Shown here piece after piece: positions 7,569 through 16,970 of a stretch of 64,000 bases of DNA. The DNA is from Halobacillus shinanisalinarum (lineage in GTDB: Bacteria; Bacillota; Bacilli; Bacillales; Halobacillaceae), in the NCBI RefSeq assembly GCF_022919835.1, contig NZ_CP095074.1:3267501-3331500 (forward strand), given 5' to 3'. Both the position numbers and the translations under genes were made by a program. How positions within the stretch are numbered: the first letter of the stretch is position 1; each line of letters starts with the position of its first letter. A model generated the notes under the pieces. It saw only the letters and a list, made by a program, of their open reading frames with translations, had not been told where the DNA came from and did no database searches.

Positions 7569-10136
7569 GTGGACCCAGGCAATAAAATCGTGTACGAAAA
7601 TGACCAGCCAATTTCTGATATACATAACATCCTAGATTTCGGTCCCTATATTAAGATCATTTTCAAGAATGGAAAAAAGGAAAAGTACGATAGTTCTACC
7701 ATTACGTTCGAACAGTCTTCCTTGGCTAACAGTAAGTCAAGAAAGGTGTTTAATTATTTGAAAGCACTTGCTAACCATGTGGGTTTAAAAAAGGAGGACG
7801 GGCAGACTTTATTAGCCGGTCACTTCCAAGGTCTTTCTTTAGTAAGTCCTCGTAGTGTTCTTTCTTCTTATTTGGAAATGAAGCCTCTGAAAAAAGAGGA
7901 AAAACCTCCGACGATCTTATTTCCTTTTGGGTTTAACAGCAGTCAGAAGTCAGCGGCTGAAAAAGCGATGAAGGATCAGGTGAGTATCATTGAGGGACCT
8001 CCGGGAACAGGGAAGACTCAGACGATTTTAAATATCATTGCTAATGCAATCATGAATGATAAGACGGTTGCTGTAGTTTCTAATAACAACGATGCTACTG
8101 CTAATGTGTTCGAAAAATTGCAGAAACATGGATTAGAGTTTATAGCTGCATCGCTTGGTAATAAAAAGAATAGGGATAATTTTTTTAATGAGCAGGATGA
8201 TACCTATCCAGCTATAAATGATTGGAAGCTGGATGAAGAGGAGTATCAATCGATTGACGCAAAGTTGAGGGGTGAACAGCAACGTTTGACGCATATGCTT
8301 GAAAGAAAGAATAGGCTTGCTTCATTGAAACAGGAGTTATCAAACTTGAAACTAGAGCATCAATATTTTTTGGACTATTTATCAACTACAGATGTAGAAG
8401 GATTAAAATTGAAGACTCTTTTTCGTTTGAGTGCTGATAAAGTATTGAGTATCCTGGTTAGCTATAAAAAGATGGCTGAGAAAGAAAAGATAAAAGGCAG
8501 CAGTAAAATTTGGCAGTTTATCGTTCATGGTATCTATAGTTTCAAGATCTACTCCTATCCGGCAGAGGAAGTCGTTACCTTTTTGCAAATGAAGTATTAT
8601 GAGTTGAAAATGCAAGAGTTAACGACTGAAATGGATAAGATAGCGCAGGAACTCGAGAGTTATCATTTTGACAGTGCGATGGAAGAGTATAGGGAAGCGT
8701 CGATGAAACTGTTTAAAGCTTCTTTAGCTAAGAGGTATGGCTCAAAGAGGGAGAGGACTCAATTTGGAAAAAAGGCCCTTTGTAATGACTTTGAACGATT
8801 TATCAAAGATTATCCCCTCATTTTAAGTACAACTCATTCTTTACGGAACTGCGCACCAAAGAACTATTTGTTCGACTATGTTCTTGTGGATGAGGCGTCG
8901 CAGGTGGATATCGTTACAGGTACTTTGGCTTTATCTTCCGCGAAAAATGCCGTCATTGTTGGAGATCTGAAGCAACTTCCCAATGTAGTGACAGACGAAG
9001 TGAGAAACGTAACGGACAGGGTCTTTGCTTCCTATCGCCTATCATCTTCCTACCATTTTGCAGAACAAAGCTTATTGTCTTCGATGATTAACTTATATGC
9101 TGATATTCCACGAACTTTATTAAAAGAGCATTATCGCTGTCATCCGAAGATTATCGGTTTTTGTAATCAAAAATTTTACAACAATGAATTGATTGTACTA
9201 ACTGAAGATGAAAAAACGGAAAGTCCGATTAAGTTGTACCAAACAGTGAAGGGAGATCACGCGAGGGAGAGAGTCAATCAACGGCAGGTCGATGTAGTCT
9301 TCAATGAGGTGCTTCCACAACAAAACAATGCGGAGCAGTCGGTCGGTATCACCACCCCTTATCGCCCACAAGCGAATAAACTTCAAGAACATAATGTAAT
9401 GCCTGAGATCCAGGCAGATACCGTTCATAAATATCAGGGAAGAGAAAAGGACATGATGATCTTGTCGACTGTCTCAAATAAAGTGAAAGTTAATGATTTC
9501 GTAGATAAGCCAGATCTTATTAATGTAGCTGTATCGCGTGCCAAAGAAAAATTAGTCGTCGTTGTGGCTGATGGAAGTGAATCCTGGCATGGTACGAACA
9601 TCGGTGATTTGGTCAAGTATATCAAATACAATAATTTTGAAATCATACAAAGTGAAATTCGTTCTGTATTCGACCTTCTCTATAGCAGTTATTCAGATAA
9701 GTTACTGAAGGTCATGGCCAACATTAAGAAGGTATCCAAATATCAATCCGAGAATTTGATGAACGCAGTGATTGAAGATGTCTTGGGTGAAAATGAGTTC
9801 ATTGGGCTTGACCATGTCCTCCATCAGCCATTAAGAATGTTGATCAAGGATCCCGGCAAGCTCAATGAAAACGAACGGACTTATGCCATGAATATATTGA
9901 CACATGCGGATTTTGTTATTTTTAATAAAATGGATAAAATGCCGGTGTTAGTCGTTGAGGTGGACGGACATGCCTATCATGAAAACAATCCGACTCAGTT
10001 AAGAAGAGATGAAATGAAGGATACTATTCTAAAGAAGTACAGCATTCCGATTGTACGTATGAAAACAACAGAAAGTGAAGAAGAAACTATTCTTCGTAAT
10101 AAGCTTAAAGAGCTTTTACGGTTGAGTACAGGATGA
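7569..10136 (+). CDS. SF1 DNA/RNA helicase with C-terminal DUF2726/PD-(D/E)xK-like domain; N-terminus cut by a stop codon
   Basis: An 855-residue superfamily 1 (COG1112-like, Upf1-type) ATPase. Visible motifs: Walker A GPPGTGKTQT near residue 142, Walker B VLVDEASQVD near 440, motif III GDLKQLPN near 464, HYRCHPKI near 521, TVHKYQGREKD near 617, VAVSRAKEK near 652. The last 100 residues contain ADFVIFNK...PVLVVEVDGHAYH...RRDEMKD, a DUF2726-type nuclease-like fold with D and ExD residues. The GTG at 7569 is only the first start after the in-frame TAA at 7515 and has poor ribosome binding; about 55 N-terminal codons are separated. All helicase motifs survive. Helicase-nuclease fusions of this kind occur in DNA repair and in phage defence. 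No defence partner gene is adjacent. Confidence 0.8.
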   Translation: MDPGNKIVYENDQPISDIHNILDFGPYIKIIFKNGKKEKYDSSTITFEQSSLANSKSRKVFNYLKALANHVGLKKEDGQTLLAGHFQGLSLVSPRSVLSSYLEMKPLKKEEKPPTILFPFGFNSSQKSAAEKAMKDQVSIIEGPPGTGKTQTILNIIANAIMNDKTVAVVSNNNDATANVFEKLQKHGLEFIAASLGNKKNRDNFFNEQDDTYPAINDWKLDEEEYQSIDAKLRGEQQRLTHMLERKNRLASLKQELSNLKLEHQYFLDYLSTTDVEGLKLKTLFRLSADKVLSILVSYKKMAEKEKIKGSSKIWQFIVHGIYSFKIYSYPAEEVVTFLQMKYYELKMQELTTEMDKIAQELESYHFDSAMEEYREASMKLFKASLAKRYGSKRERTQFGKKALCNDFERFIKDYPLILSTTHSLRNCAPKNYLFDYVLVDEASQVDIVTGTLALSSAKNAVIVGDLKQLPNVVTDEVRNVTDRVFASYRLSSSYHFAEQSLLSSMINLYADIPRTLLKEHYRCHPKIIGFCNQKFYNNELIVLTEDEKTESPIKLYQTVKGDHARERVNQRQVDVVFNEVLPQQNNAEQSVGITTPYRPQANKLQEHNVMPEIQADTVHKYQGREKDMMILSTVSNKVKVNDFVDKPDLINVAVSRAKEKLVVVVADGSESWHGTNIGDLVKYIKYNNFEIIQSEIRSVFDLLYSSYSDKLLKVMANIKKVSKYQSENLMNAVIEDVLGENEFIGLDHVLHQPLRMLIKDPGKLNENERTYAMNILTHADFVIFNKMDKMPVLVVEVDGHAYHENNPTQLRRDEMKDTILKKYSIPIVRMKTTESEEETILRNKLKELLRLSTG

Positions 10137-10933
10137 CACTTGATTCATGCTTTAGCATAGGTGGGGTCTGATGATGTGCTAGAGTAACAGGCAGGGGAAA
10201 GAAGTTCGTGCGGGCTATTTGTTTCCACAGACATTGAATGTTGAAGCAGTGACGTGTGAGAACTGGGATAACGATTTAACACAGAGAGATAACGCCCTAG
10301 CTCGGTGGAATAGTGCCCTAACGGGAAGAGATATAGATATAACACCTTAACTGGTAGCGATAGCACCCTATCTGAGTAAGATAACGTCCTAATACAAAAG
10401 TTGGAGTTGCCAATTAATGTTAGAGGGGAACATCACTAGAATCTTCTCCACCAGGTTTTTGTGGTTAGGCTATGATGTCCGCATCGTTTTTTCATTCATT
10501 CACGGTGCAGGCACTTTCTTATTTTCATTGAGTTAAATTATCCCTAGGTCTACAATCAAGTTAGGGTCGTATATTGTCTCGAGGATTCTGCCAAAAATAA
10601 AAATCTTGATTCTAGTCAGTCGTCCAAATAGGCAGACTGACCTTATTTTTTTAATTGAAAAATTGCCAGGGTAAATATGATAAGGTGTTCTTTCTGCTTA
10701 GCAATCATCAATTGGTTGCATACATAATCAGATGGATTAGATTAATCACATTTACTAGTGACAAACAAGTTCGTCAAAACGAAAAATCGGAAAAAGGGAG
10801 GTTAACTGTCTCACCATAATATAAGTTGTCAACTCACCCATATTTTATAATACGTATTTGATATTGTATAATAGTAGAGATTATCGTAAATATGTTTTAC
10901 ATAAACGACAGAATTATAAAGGAAGATTATTTC
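10137..10933. other. Large intergenic region with a degenerate repeat array
   Basis: About 800 bases without a supportable gene between the helicase and TraB. The left part holds the ~21-bp repeat array (10267-10393). The rest shows no clear gene. Upstream of TraB, TTGTCAAC-type and TATAATAG elements near 10820-10875 may form its promoter. Confidence 0.5.
10267..10393. repeat. Degenerate tandem repeat array, ~21-bp period (GATAACGCCCTA core)
   Basis: Six related units start at 10267, 10288, 10308, 10336, 10359 and 10380, with cores such as GATAACGATTTA, GATAACGCCCTA, GAATAGTGCCCTA, GATAGCACCCTA and GATAACGTCCTA. Spacing is 20-28 bases, mostly 21-23. The region has no open frame. Similar cores are found at 5748-5780. 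Confidence 0.7.
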
Positions 10934-12099
10934 ATGTCAGAAGGTAATATTACGAGAATACAGCTAGATGATAAAGAACTGATTCTTATCGGTACTGCCC
11001 ACGTCTCGAAACACAGTGCGGAGCAGGTGAAGGAAGTCATCGAGGCAGAACAGCCAGATTCTGTTTGCGTAGAGCTCGACGAACAGCGATATCAATCGAT
11101 CGTGGATGGAAATAGCTGGAGAGATATGGACATATTTAAGGTGATTAAAGAAAAGAAATCGACCTTACTGTTAATGAACCTTGCCATTTCCTCCTTTCAA
11201 AATCGGATGGCCAAGCAGTTTGGTATTAAACCAGGCCAAGAAATGATTCAGGGGATTGAATCGGCTAAGGAAACGGAAGCTGAACTTGTTTTAGCTGATC
11301 GGAATATTCAAATCACTTTTTCTCGTATTTGGCGCGGGCTTGGGTTAAAGGGCAAGGCCGTGCTTCTAACACAGGTGATCGCTAGCATCTTCAGCAAAGA
11401 GAGTATTTCCGAAGAGGAACTAGAAAAAATGAAGAAGCAGGATACGATCAATTCAGTTTTGAATGAATTCACGGAGTCGTTTCCTAAACTTAAGAGACCT
11501 CTTATTGATGAGCGTGATCAATATTTAGCTCAAAAAATCAAACAGGCGCCTGGAAAAAAGGTTGTGGCTGTGCTGGGGCTGCACACGTTCCAGGTATTAA
11601 GGAGGAAATAAAAAAAGACCATGATTTAGTGCAGTTGACTAAGCTTCCGCCTAAGTCCAGGGCACCTAAAATAATCGCTTGGACGATACCGATCCTGTTA
11701 ATAGCGATTATTGCTTACACCTTTAATGCAGACCCGTCTGCTGGGTTTCAACAAACCATCAGTTGGGTTTTATGGAATGGGACCCTATCAGCTATTGGCA
11801 CGGCTATCGCCCTCGGGCATCCGCTTACGATTCTTACGGCCTTTGTAGCGGCGCCGTTAACATCCCTAGATCCGATCACTGCTGCGGGTTGGTTTGCAGG
11901 TTTTGTCCAGGCCTATCTTGTACGACCAAAAGTAGAGGATTTTGAAAAAATCACGGAAGATGTTTATAGTGTTAAAGGGTTTTGGAGTAATAAAGTAACT
12001 CGGATTCTGCTAGTGGTTGTTTTAGCAAACCTAGGAAGTACATTAGGTACAGTGATTGGTGGAGCAGACGTTATTCGGCTGTTTATTGAGAATATATGA
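10934..12099 (+). pseudogene. TraB family protein, frameshifted in a G4 run
   Basis: A TraB/PrgY-type protein of about 388 residues once the frame is restored. The N-terminal half has the IGTAHVSKHSAEQV motif near residue 20 and SVCVELDEQRYQSI; the C-terminal third has several membrane helices (11690-12090). At 11575-11578 the run GGGG breaks the frame; a fifth G gives VLGAAHVPGI, the family's conserved second motif (GAGHVPG), and joins the halves. Start ATG 10934 is chosen for its AAAGGAAG site; an upstream in-frame ATG at 10892 is less likely. Family members are membrane-bound peptide-inhibiting or peptidase-like proteins of unclear role in Bacilli. Confidence 0.85.
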
Positions 12100-12133
12100 A
12101 ACCTGCACAATTTATAGGAAGAGGAGATTATAT

Positions 12134-12295
12134 TTGGCAAGTAAATCATTATCAGTCCCAAAGAAAATGCAGAGTAAATATAATGAAATTACCGAGGTTA
12201 TCAGTGGGTTCTGTGAAAAGCATTTGAATGATGAGTATGGAGAAGGAATAAACAAATGTTACCAAATCATTTATGATCAGGAGTCTGGTATCTAA
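12134..12295 (+). pseudogene. Truncated DUF6398 domain remnant
   Basis: TTG 12134 (after GGAAGAGGAG) opens a 53-residue frame whose first 35 residues (LSVPKKMQSKYNEITEVISGF, then CEKHLNDEYGE) match the start of DUF6398 proteins. The expected continuation with the C-terminal half of the domain is absent and the tail looks unrelated. I read it as the 5' remnant of a deleted gene. A repeat array begins just downstream. Confidence 0.55.
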
Positions 12296-12337
12296 GCCTC
12301 CGTCATAATAACGTAAGATTGAGGTTCAAATGGCCAA

Positions 12338-12418
12338 ATGTGCAATAAAAGGCTATTTCGTGCAATTAATCGAGATTACGTGCAATTATCCAAGATTATG
12401 TGTAATTACTGATTTATA
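12338..12418. repeat. Degenerate 20-bp tandem repeat (CGTGCAATTAnnnAAGATTA)
   Basis: Four consecutive units at 12338, 12359, 12379 and 12399: TGTGCAATAAAAGGCTATTT, CGTGCAATTAATCGAGATTA, CGTGCAATTATCCAAGATTA, TGTGTAATTACTGATTTATA. The period is 20 bases. No gene is present in this stretch. Confidence 0.7.
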
Positions 12419-12495
12419 GAGGGAGGTTTTGACGTCCGCGATTGGTTCAATGGAAGAGAACTATTTGGGACGGGTGCTTATGTGGAGGCCGCAGT

Positions 12496-12545
12496 AAAAA
12501 GAGGGGGCTCTCCCTTTGCGTACAGCAGAGGTAGAAGGCCCCTCA
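12496..12545 (-). terminator. Terminator of the 76-residue small gene
   Basis: On the minus strand a long stem GAGGGGCC / GAGAGCCCCCTC is followed by TTTTT, just after the stop codon of the leftward small gene. Confidence 0.55.
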
Positions 12546-12551
12546 CCCTAG

Positions 12552-12782
12552 TTAACTAGCTATCATTTTCTCGATCGCTTCATTTCTTTCCTTTTGTTCA
12601 CTTTCAGACGAAAGGTCATACTTTTTTAAAAGATGGAATAAGTCATTTAGTGTTTCTTGGGAATGTTCCTTTTGTAAAAAATCACGTGTCCCGTCAGCTA
12701 AATGATTCGGTAAAAATTCTTTCTGACTTTCAAGCTTGTTCACCACATCTTCTTGTGAATGATCGATATTACATTTCCTCAT
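12552..12782 (-). CDS. Small conserved hypothetical protein
   Basis: A 76-residue, Glu/Lys-rich helical protein with no membrane segment (MRKCNIDHSQEDVVNKLESQ at the start). ATG 12782 is chosen because GGAAGGTG lies 6-7 bases upstream; a GTG three codons earlier lacks spacing. It follows the alpha/beta hydrolase by 14 bases and has a terminator, so it is probably the second gene of that operon. I do not recognise the family. Confidence 0.6.
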   Translation of the reverse strand: MRKCNIDHSQEDVVNKLESQKEFLPNHLADGTRDFLQKEHSQETLNDLFHLLKKYDLSSESEQKERNEAIEKMIAS

Positions 12783-12795
12783 TTCGATCACCTTC

Positions 12796-13599
12796 CTATA
12801 GATTTAGTAGAAGTGTTTTGACTTCTTCACGAATCTCCGCCCATGCCTGTGTAGAGGTATCTGTTAACATAAAATGCTCGGCTTCCGGTAATTCTACTAG
12901 TTTTACAAAATCGCCAGCTTCTTGTGCTTTCCGATGATAGTGATCACTAATACCAATAGGAACATTTACATCGAGTGCCCCATGAACCAACACTTGCGGT
13001 ACACCTAAAGGAAGCAGTTCTATAGGGGATGCCTCTTGATAACGTTCTGGATGCTCTTCAGGAGTACTTTGGAGCAAGTCTGCCGTTGGATTATTGGGCT
13101 CTGTTGATAAGGTTTGGTCTCTGAAATGATGGACGCCATACATCATCTCTAAATCATTAACGCCTGCTAAACTAACCGCACCTGAAATAGAAAAAGGGTG
13201 GTCGATTAGATGCAGTTCACTATCCTTAGGCATGCGGTGACGAGCTGCTAGCCATAGTGCCAAGTGACCTCCAGCAGAGTGGCCGATGGTAATTACTCGT
13301 TTTAAATCTAAGGGGTATGTATCAGCCAGAGATAACAGGTGATCACAGGCTTGAGCAACATCTGTCAGCGTTACGGGCCACGCACCGCCCTCTTGTCCAA
13401 CCCGACGATACTCAATGTTCCAGGTGGCAAACCCATTTGACGTCAAATCTTCAGCGACATTTGTCATAAGATCAAGTCCGAACGATTCTCTCCAAAAACC
13501 TCCGTGAATAACAATAGCAACTGGATGAGGCCCCTTACCTTCAGGAAGACGCAGCTCGCCGAAATGATTTTCATTTTTACCATAAAAAACCTTTTCCAT
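12796..13599 (-). CDS. Alpha/beta hydrolase (kynurenine-formamidase/esterase type)
   Basis: A 267-residue alpha/beta hydrolase. The oxyanion block HGGFW lies near residue 33, the nucleophile elbow GHSAGGH near 107, and the C-terminal catalytic candidates are an Asp in HGALDVNVP and the His in EAEHFML. The HGGFW and GHSAGGH pair resembles the BD-FAE/arylformamidase-like group, so an esterase or amidase is likely; the substrate is unknown. It is cytosolic, with no signal peptide. Confidence 0.85.
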   Translation of the reverse strand: MEKVFYGKNENHFGELRLPEGKGPHPVAIVIHGGFWRESFGLDLMTNVAEDLTSNGFATWNIEYRRVGQEGGAWPVTLTDVAQACDHLLSLADTYPLDLKRVITIGHSAGGHLALWLAARHRMPKDSELHLIDHPFSISGAVSLAGVNDLEMMYGVHHFRDQTLSTEPNNPTADLLQSTPEEHPERYQEASPIELLPLGVPQVLVHGALDVNVPIGISDHYHRKAQEAGDFVKLVELPEAEHFMLTDTSTQAWAEIREEVKTLLLNL

Positions 13600-13743
13600 G
13601 TGTTCACCTCATTATCACTTCTTAAGTTATGATTATCTCATACTTGGTTGTCATTTAGCTAAAAGGAACAAACAAACGTCTCTGCTATACTAACTGCATT
13701 GTAAAATGACACTGTTTTATGATCTAGCGGGGTAATATTTCAG

Positions 13744-13778
13744 TAAAAGTCAAAGAGGGCACTTTAAAGCGCCCTCTT
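13744..13778 (-). terminator. Terminator of the rocD-yjiH operon
   Basis: Stem AGAGGGC / GCCCTCT with loop GCTTTAAAGT, followed on the minus strand by TTGACTTTT, 20-odd bases after the yjiH stop. Confidence 0.7.
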
Positions 13779-13800
13779 CAAAGCTTATCCAGTTTTCAAG

Positions 13801-15201
13801 TTAAAAGAATAAATGTGCCATAAGAACAACAATTGGCAGTGTAATCAGTGTGCGCTCAAGGAAGATGATGACTAGATCCATAAACTTAACGGGGAGCTTC
13901 GAACCAAGTAAAAGTCCTCCTACCTCAGACATATAGATCAATTGAGTAACCGATACGCAGGCGATGACAAACCTTGTTAATGGACTCTCAATGCCACTCC
14001 CTAACACTGCTGGCAAAAACATATCCGCGAATCCAACGACCATCGTTGGAGCCGCAGCGGCAGCCTCAGGAACCTGCATCAATTGAAGGAGAGGGATAAA
14101 CGGCGCGCCTATAAACTCAAATACTGGTGTATATTCGGCGACAATTAACGCTATCGTTCCAATCGCCATAACAATTGGAATAACTCCCATCCACATATCG
14201 AGAACGTTTTGCCCCCCACCTTTTATAACATTACTCCAACTTGTATTCTTTGCCTTTCCCACTGCCTGGCTGATTCCCCACTTGAATGAAGAGATATCCC
14301 CCGGAATTTTCTCATTATATTGATTGTCAGCATGTTCATAGTATTGATTGGTCTTTCTTGATAATGGTGGAATGCGCGGACAAATCAAGGCGGCGGCAAG
14401 TCCTGCTATGATAATGGTTAGATAGTATTGGAAAAACATATGTTGTAGATCCACTAACGTTAACACAACAATTGTGAATGTGATAGAGACAACGGAAAAG
14501 GTTGTCCCGATAACTGCCGCTTCCCTTTTTGTATAAAAACCACCCTCGTACTGCTTGTTGGTTAGAAGTATACCGATCGTACCGTCTCCTAACCAAGAAG
14601 CCAGACAATCGATAGAAGACCGACCTGGTAACGTGAAAATTGGTTTCATGATTTTTGTCAATAAAGCTCCACACAATTCGAGCAGACCAAAATCCAACAA
14701 CAGCGGCAAGAGCAAACCGGCAAATAGGAACACGGCAAATAAAGCTGGGATAAGATCGTTAAAAAGTAGGCCGCCCGTTGCATCTGACCAGATAAATTCG
14801 GGACCGATTCCAAAAAAGGTCATTACGACAAAAACGGCGGCTGCTATTCTTGCCCAAAACCAGACCGTCGATACACCAAAAAGTTCTTTTAAAAAAGGTC
14901 TCTCAAGAATCCACGCCGGTTCAAACGCCTTTGTAACCACCGTTATTACAGCCGTTAACATAATGATGACCGTAATAAATTCTGGTAACACTTCGGCAAA
15001 TGTACTTTGAACCCAGCTCGCAAGTAAAGCGACTGGAATTGTAATTTCCCCTTGGATACTTAAAGGTACCATGAATAAGAGGATTCCAACTATTGAAGGA
15101 ATTATAAACTTTAAAACATCCATGCTGTTTTTACTGCCTACTGATTCGGTATCATGACTTTGTGAATGATTTTGTTCATTACTTTGGGCAGAATCGCTCA
15201 T
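13801..15201 (-). CDS. yjiH: YjiH family membrane protein (nucleoside-recognition Gate domain)
   Basis: A roughly 466-residue polytopic membrane protein of the YjiH family with nucleoside-recognition (Gate) domains; the block GRSSIDCLASWLGDGTIGIL is recognisable. About ten hydrophobic segments follow a Ser/Gln/His-rich cytoplasmic N-terminus. ATG 15201 is chosen because AAAGGGAG precedes it; an in-frame ATG at 15234 lacks a site. It is the fourth gene after rocD, glutamate dehydrogenase and a small lipoyl-like protein, which suggests a transport role linked to amino acid catabolism. The substrate is not established. Confidence 0.85.
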   Translation of the reverse strand: MSDSAQSNEQNHSQSHDTESVGSKNSMDVLKFIIPSIVGILLFMVPLSIQGEITIPVALLASWVQSTFAEVLPEFITVIIMLTAVITVVTKAFEPAWILERPFLKELFGVSTVWFWARIAAAVFVVMTFFGIGPEFIWSDATGGLLFNDLIPALFAVFLFAGLLLPLLLDFGLLELCGALLTKIMKPIFTLPGRSSIDCLASWLGDGTIGILLTNKQYEGGFYTKREAAVIGTTFSVVSITFTIVVLTLVDLQHMFFQYYLTIIIAGLAAALICPRIPPLSRKTNQYYEHADNQYNEKIPGDISSFKWGISQAVGKAKNTSWSNVIKGGGQNVLDMWMGVIPIVMAIGTIALIVAEYTPVFEFIGAPFIPLLQLMQVPEAAAAAPTMVVGFADMFLPAVLGSGIESPLTRFVIACVSVTQLIYMSEVGGLLLGSKLPVKFMDLVIIFLERTLITLPIVVLMAHLFF

Positions 15202-15327
15202 ATATAACTCCCTTTCTGTTGAAAGCGCATTCATTTCTGTGTTGATTAAGCCACATTCTAACTTACAATAACTTTTGAAAAATGTGAAGGGGGAGTTTAG
15301 TATAATTCCCCCATAATGATCGATACT

Positions 15328-15582
15328 TTAATCGCTTCCGGTGATTTCTAGATCATCTCTCAGTATGGTTAAAACCGTATTTGGTGTAACGCTCTGACCC
15401 TGGGAAATTTCCAAAGATGTAATATTACCACTAATCCCTATAGATACTTCTACTTCTTTTTGTTCCTTTGTTTCAATTGAAAACAATGGTTCCCATTCAT
15501 ATACATAAGATGAACGGTTCACAAAAACTTCTTTAATGGTTCCATCACAAGGACTATAAACATTTTGAAGCACTTCCTTCAT
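15328..15582 (-). CDS. Small biotin/lipoyl-attachment-like protein
   Basis: An 84-residue protein whose sequence follows the biotinyl/lipoyl barrel pattern: NVYSPCDGTIKEVFVN at the start, EPLFSIETK, then GNITSLEISQGQSVTPNTVLTIL with the usual turn-strand symmetry. The Lys-containing hairpin motif of true biotin/lipoyl carriers is not obvious (IETKEQKEVEV occupies part of it), so modification is uncertain. ATG 15582 is preferred for its GGGTGGAG site. It sits between glutamate dehydrogenase and yjiH in one operon. Confidence 0.65.
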   Translation of the reverse strand: MKEVLQNVYSPCDGTIKEVFVNRSSYVYEWEPLFSIETKEQKEVEVSIGISGNITSLEISQGQSVTPNTVLTILRDDLEITGSD

Positions 15583-15641
15583 GGTCTCCACCCCTTTGTA
15601 AGATGATTTCGAACACAATCTAATTTTTTCCGTTCACAGTC

Positions 15642-16934
15642 TTATACCCATCCACGAAAACGAGAAGCTTCCGCCATCTTTCGGACACCGATGATATAGG
15701 CAGCTAGGCGCATGTCGACTTGGTGTTTGTCAGCTGCCGAATATACCTTCTCGAACGAATCCACGATAACTTGGCGCAGTTTTGTCGAAACTTCTTCTTC
15801 AGTCCAGTAGTATCCTTGATTATTCTGCACCCATTCGAAATAAGAGACGGTCACACCCCCAGAACTTGCCAGGACGTCTGGAACGAGCAGGATTCCGCGT
15901 TTACTTAATATTTTAGTTGCCTCAAGGGTTGTCGGTCCATTCGCAGCTTCTACAACGATGGATGCCTTTATATTTTTGGCATTTTCCAGAGTGATTTGAT
16001 TGGAAACCGCTGCAGGCACAAGAATATCGCAATCCTTTTCGAGAAGTTCTTTATTTGTAATCGTACGTTCAAACAGGTTGGTCACCGTGCCGAAACTATC
16101 TCGACGGTCGAGCAAATAGTCAATGTCGAGACCGTTTGAGTTATAAATGGCACCATGAGCATCAGAAATGCCAACAACCTTTGCACCAGCATCATGCATA
16201 AATTTAGCTAAAAAGCTTCCGGCGTTTCCAAATCCTTGGATGACGACATGGGCTCCTTCTAACTGAATTCCCTTTTTCTTTGCGGCTTCTTCTACACAAA
16301 TGGTTACCCCGCTTGCCGTGGCGGTCTCCCGGCCATGGGAACCGCCAAGGACTACTGGTTTCCCTGTAATAAATCCCGGAGAATCAAATTCACGGATTCG
16401 GCTGTATTCGTCCATCATCCAAGCCATGATTTGCGAATTGGTAAACACATCGGGAGCCGGAATATCTTTGGTCGGGCCGACCACCTGGCTAATCGCACGG
16501 ACATATCCACGGCTAACACCTTCAAGCTCCCGAAAAGACATCTCTCTCGGGTCACAGATAATCCCGCCTTTTCCACCGCCATAAGGTAAGTCAGCGATTC
16601 CGCATTTTAAGCTCATCCACATGGATAGGGCCTTTACCTCTTTCTCATTGACCTCTGGATGAAAACGTACACCTCCCTTTGTGGGACCGACGGCATCGTT
16701 ATGTTGGGAACGATAGCCTGTGAAAATTTTTATTTTTCCATCGTCCATTCGAACAGGGATGCGTACGGTCAACATTCTCATCGGCTCTTTCAATAGCTCA
16801 AAGGTTTCTCCTGGATAACCTAAGTTACTAAGAGCCTCCTTGATGACAACCTGTGTAGATTTGAAGAGGTCAAGCGACTCCTCTTCCTGAAGGTGTTTTT
16901 GCTGTTGGTCATTTAATAGATCTATCGCTGCCAT
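15642..16934 (-). CDS. rocG: NAD-type glutamate dehydrogenase
   Basis: A 430-residue Glu/Leu/Phe/Val dehydrogenase family enzyme converting glutamate to 2-oxoglutarate and ammonia. Visible: substrate-binding KGGVRFHPEV and the catalytic-lysine block LPYGGGKGGI near residue 115, the DIPAPDVFT segment, and the nucleotide-binding GFGNAG near 236. Length fits hexameric bacterial RocG/GudB enzymes. It begins 36 bases after rocD, so it shares the sigma-54/RocR promoter; I use rocG for that reason, although sequence alone cannot separate RocG from GudB. It completes ornithine/arginine conversion to 2-oxoglutarate. Confidence 0.9.
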   Translation of the reverse strand: MAAIDLLNDQQQKHLQEEESLDLFKSTQVVIKEALSNLGYPGETFELLKEPMRMLTVRIPVRMDDGKIKIFTGYRSQHNDAVGPTKGGVRFHPEVNEKEVKALSMWMSLKCGIADLPYGGGKGGIICDPREMSFRELEGVSRGYVRAISQVVGPTKDIPAPDVFTNSQIMAWMMDEYSRIREFDSPGFITGKPVVLGGSHGRETATASGVTICVEEAAKKKGIQLEGAHVVIQGFGNAGSFLAKFMHDAGAKVVGISDAHGAIYNSNGLDIDYLLDRRDSFGTVTNLFERTITNKELLEKDCDILVPAAVSNQITLENAKNIKASIVVEAANGPTTLEATKILSKRGILLVPDVLASSGGVTVSYFEWVQNNQGYYWTEEEVSTKLRQVIVDSFEKVYSAADKHQVDMRLAAYIIGVRKMAEASRFRGWV

Positions 16935-16970
16935 TTTTTATACCTCCATGGGATTAAAAGTTAATCCTCG

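Noticed and set aside
10267..10393. CRISPR array
   Set aside because: Period is only about 21 bases, units are degenerate throughout with no constant repeat/unique spacer pattern, and no cas genes are present.
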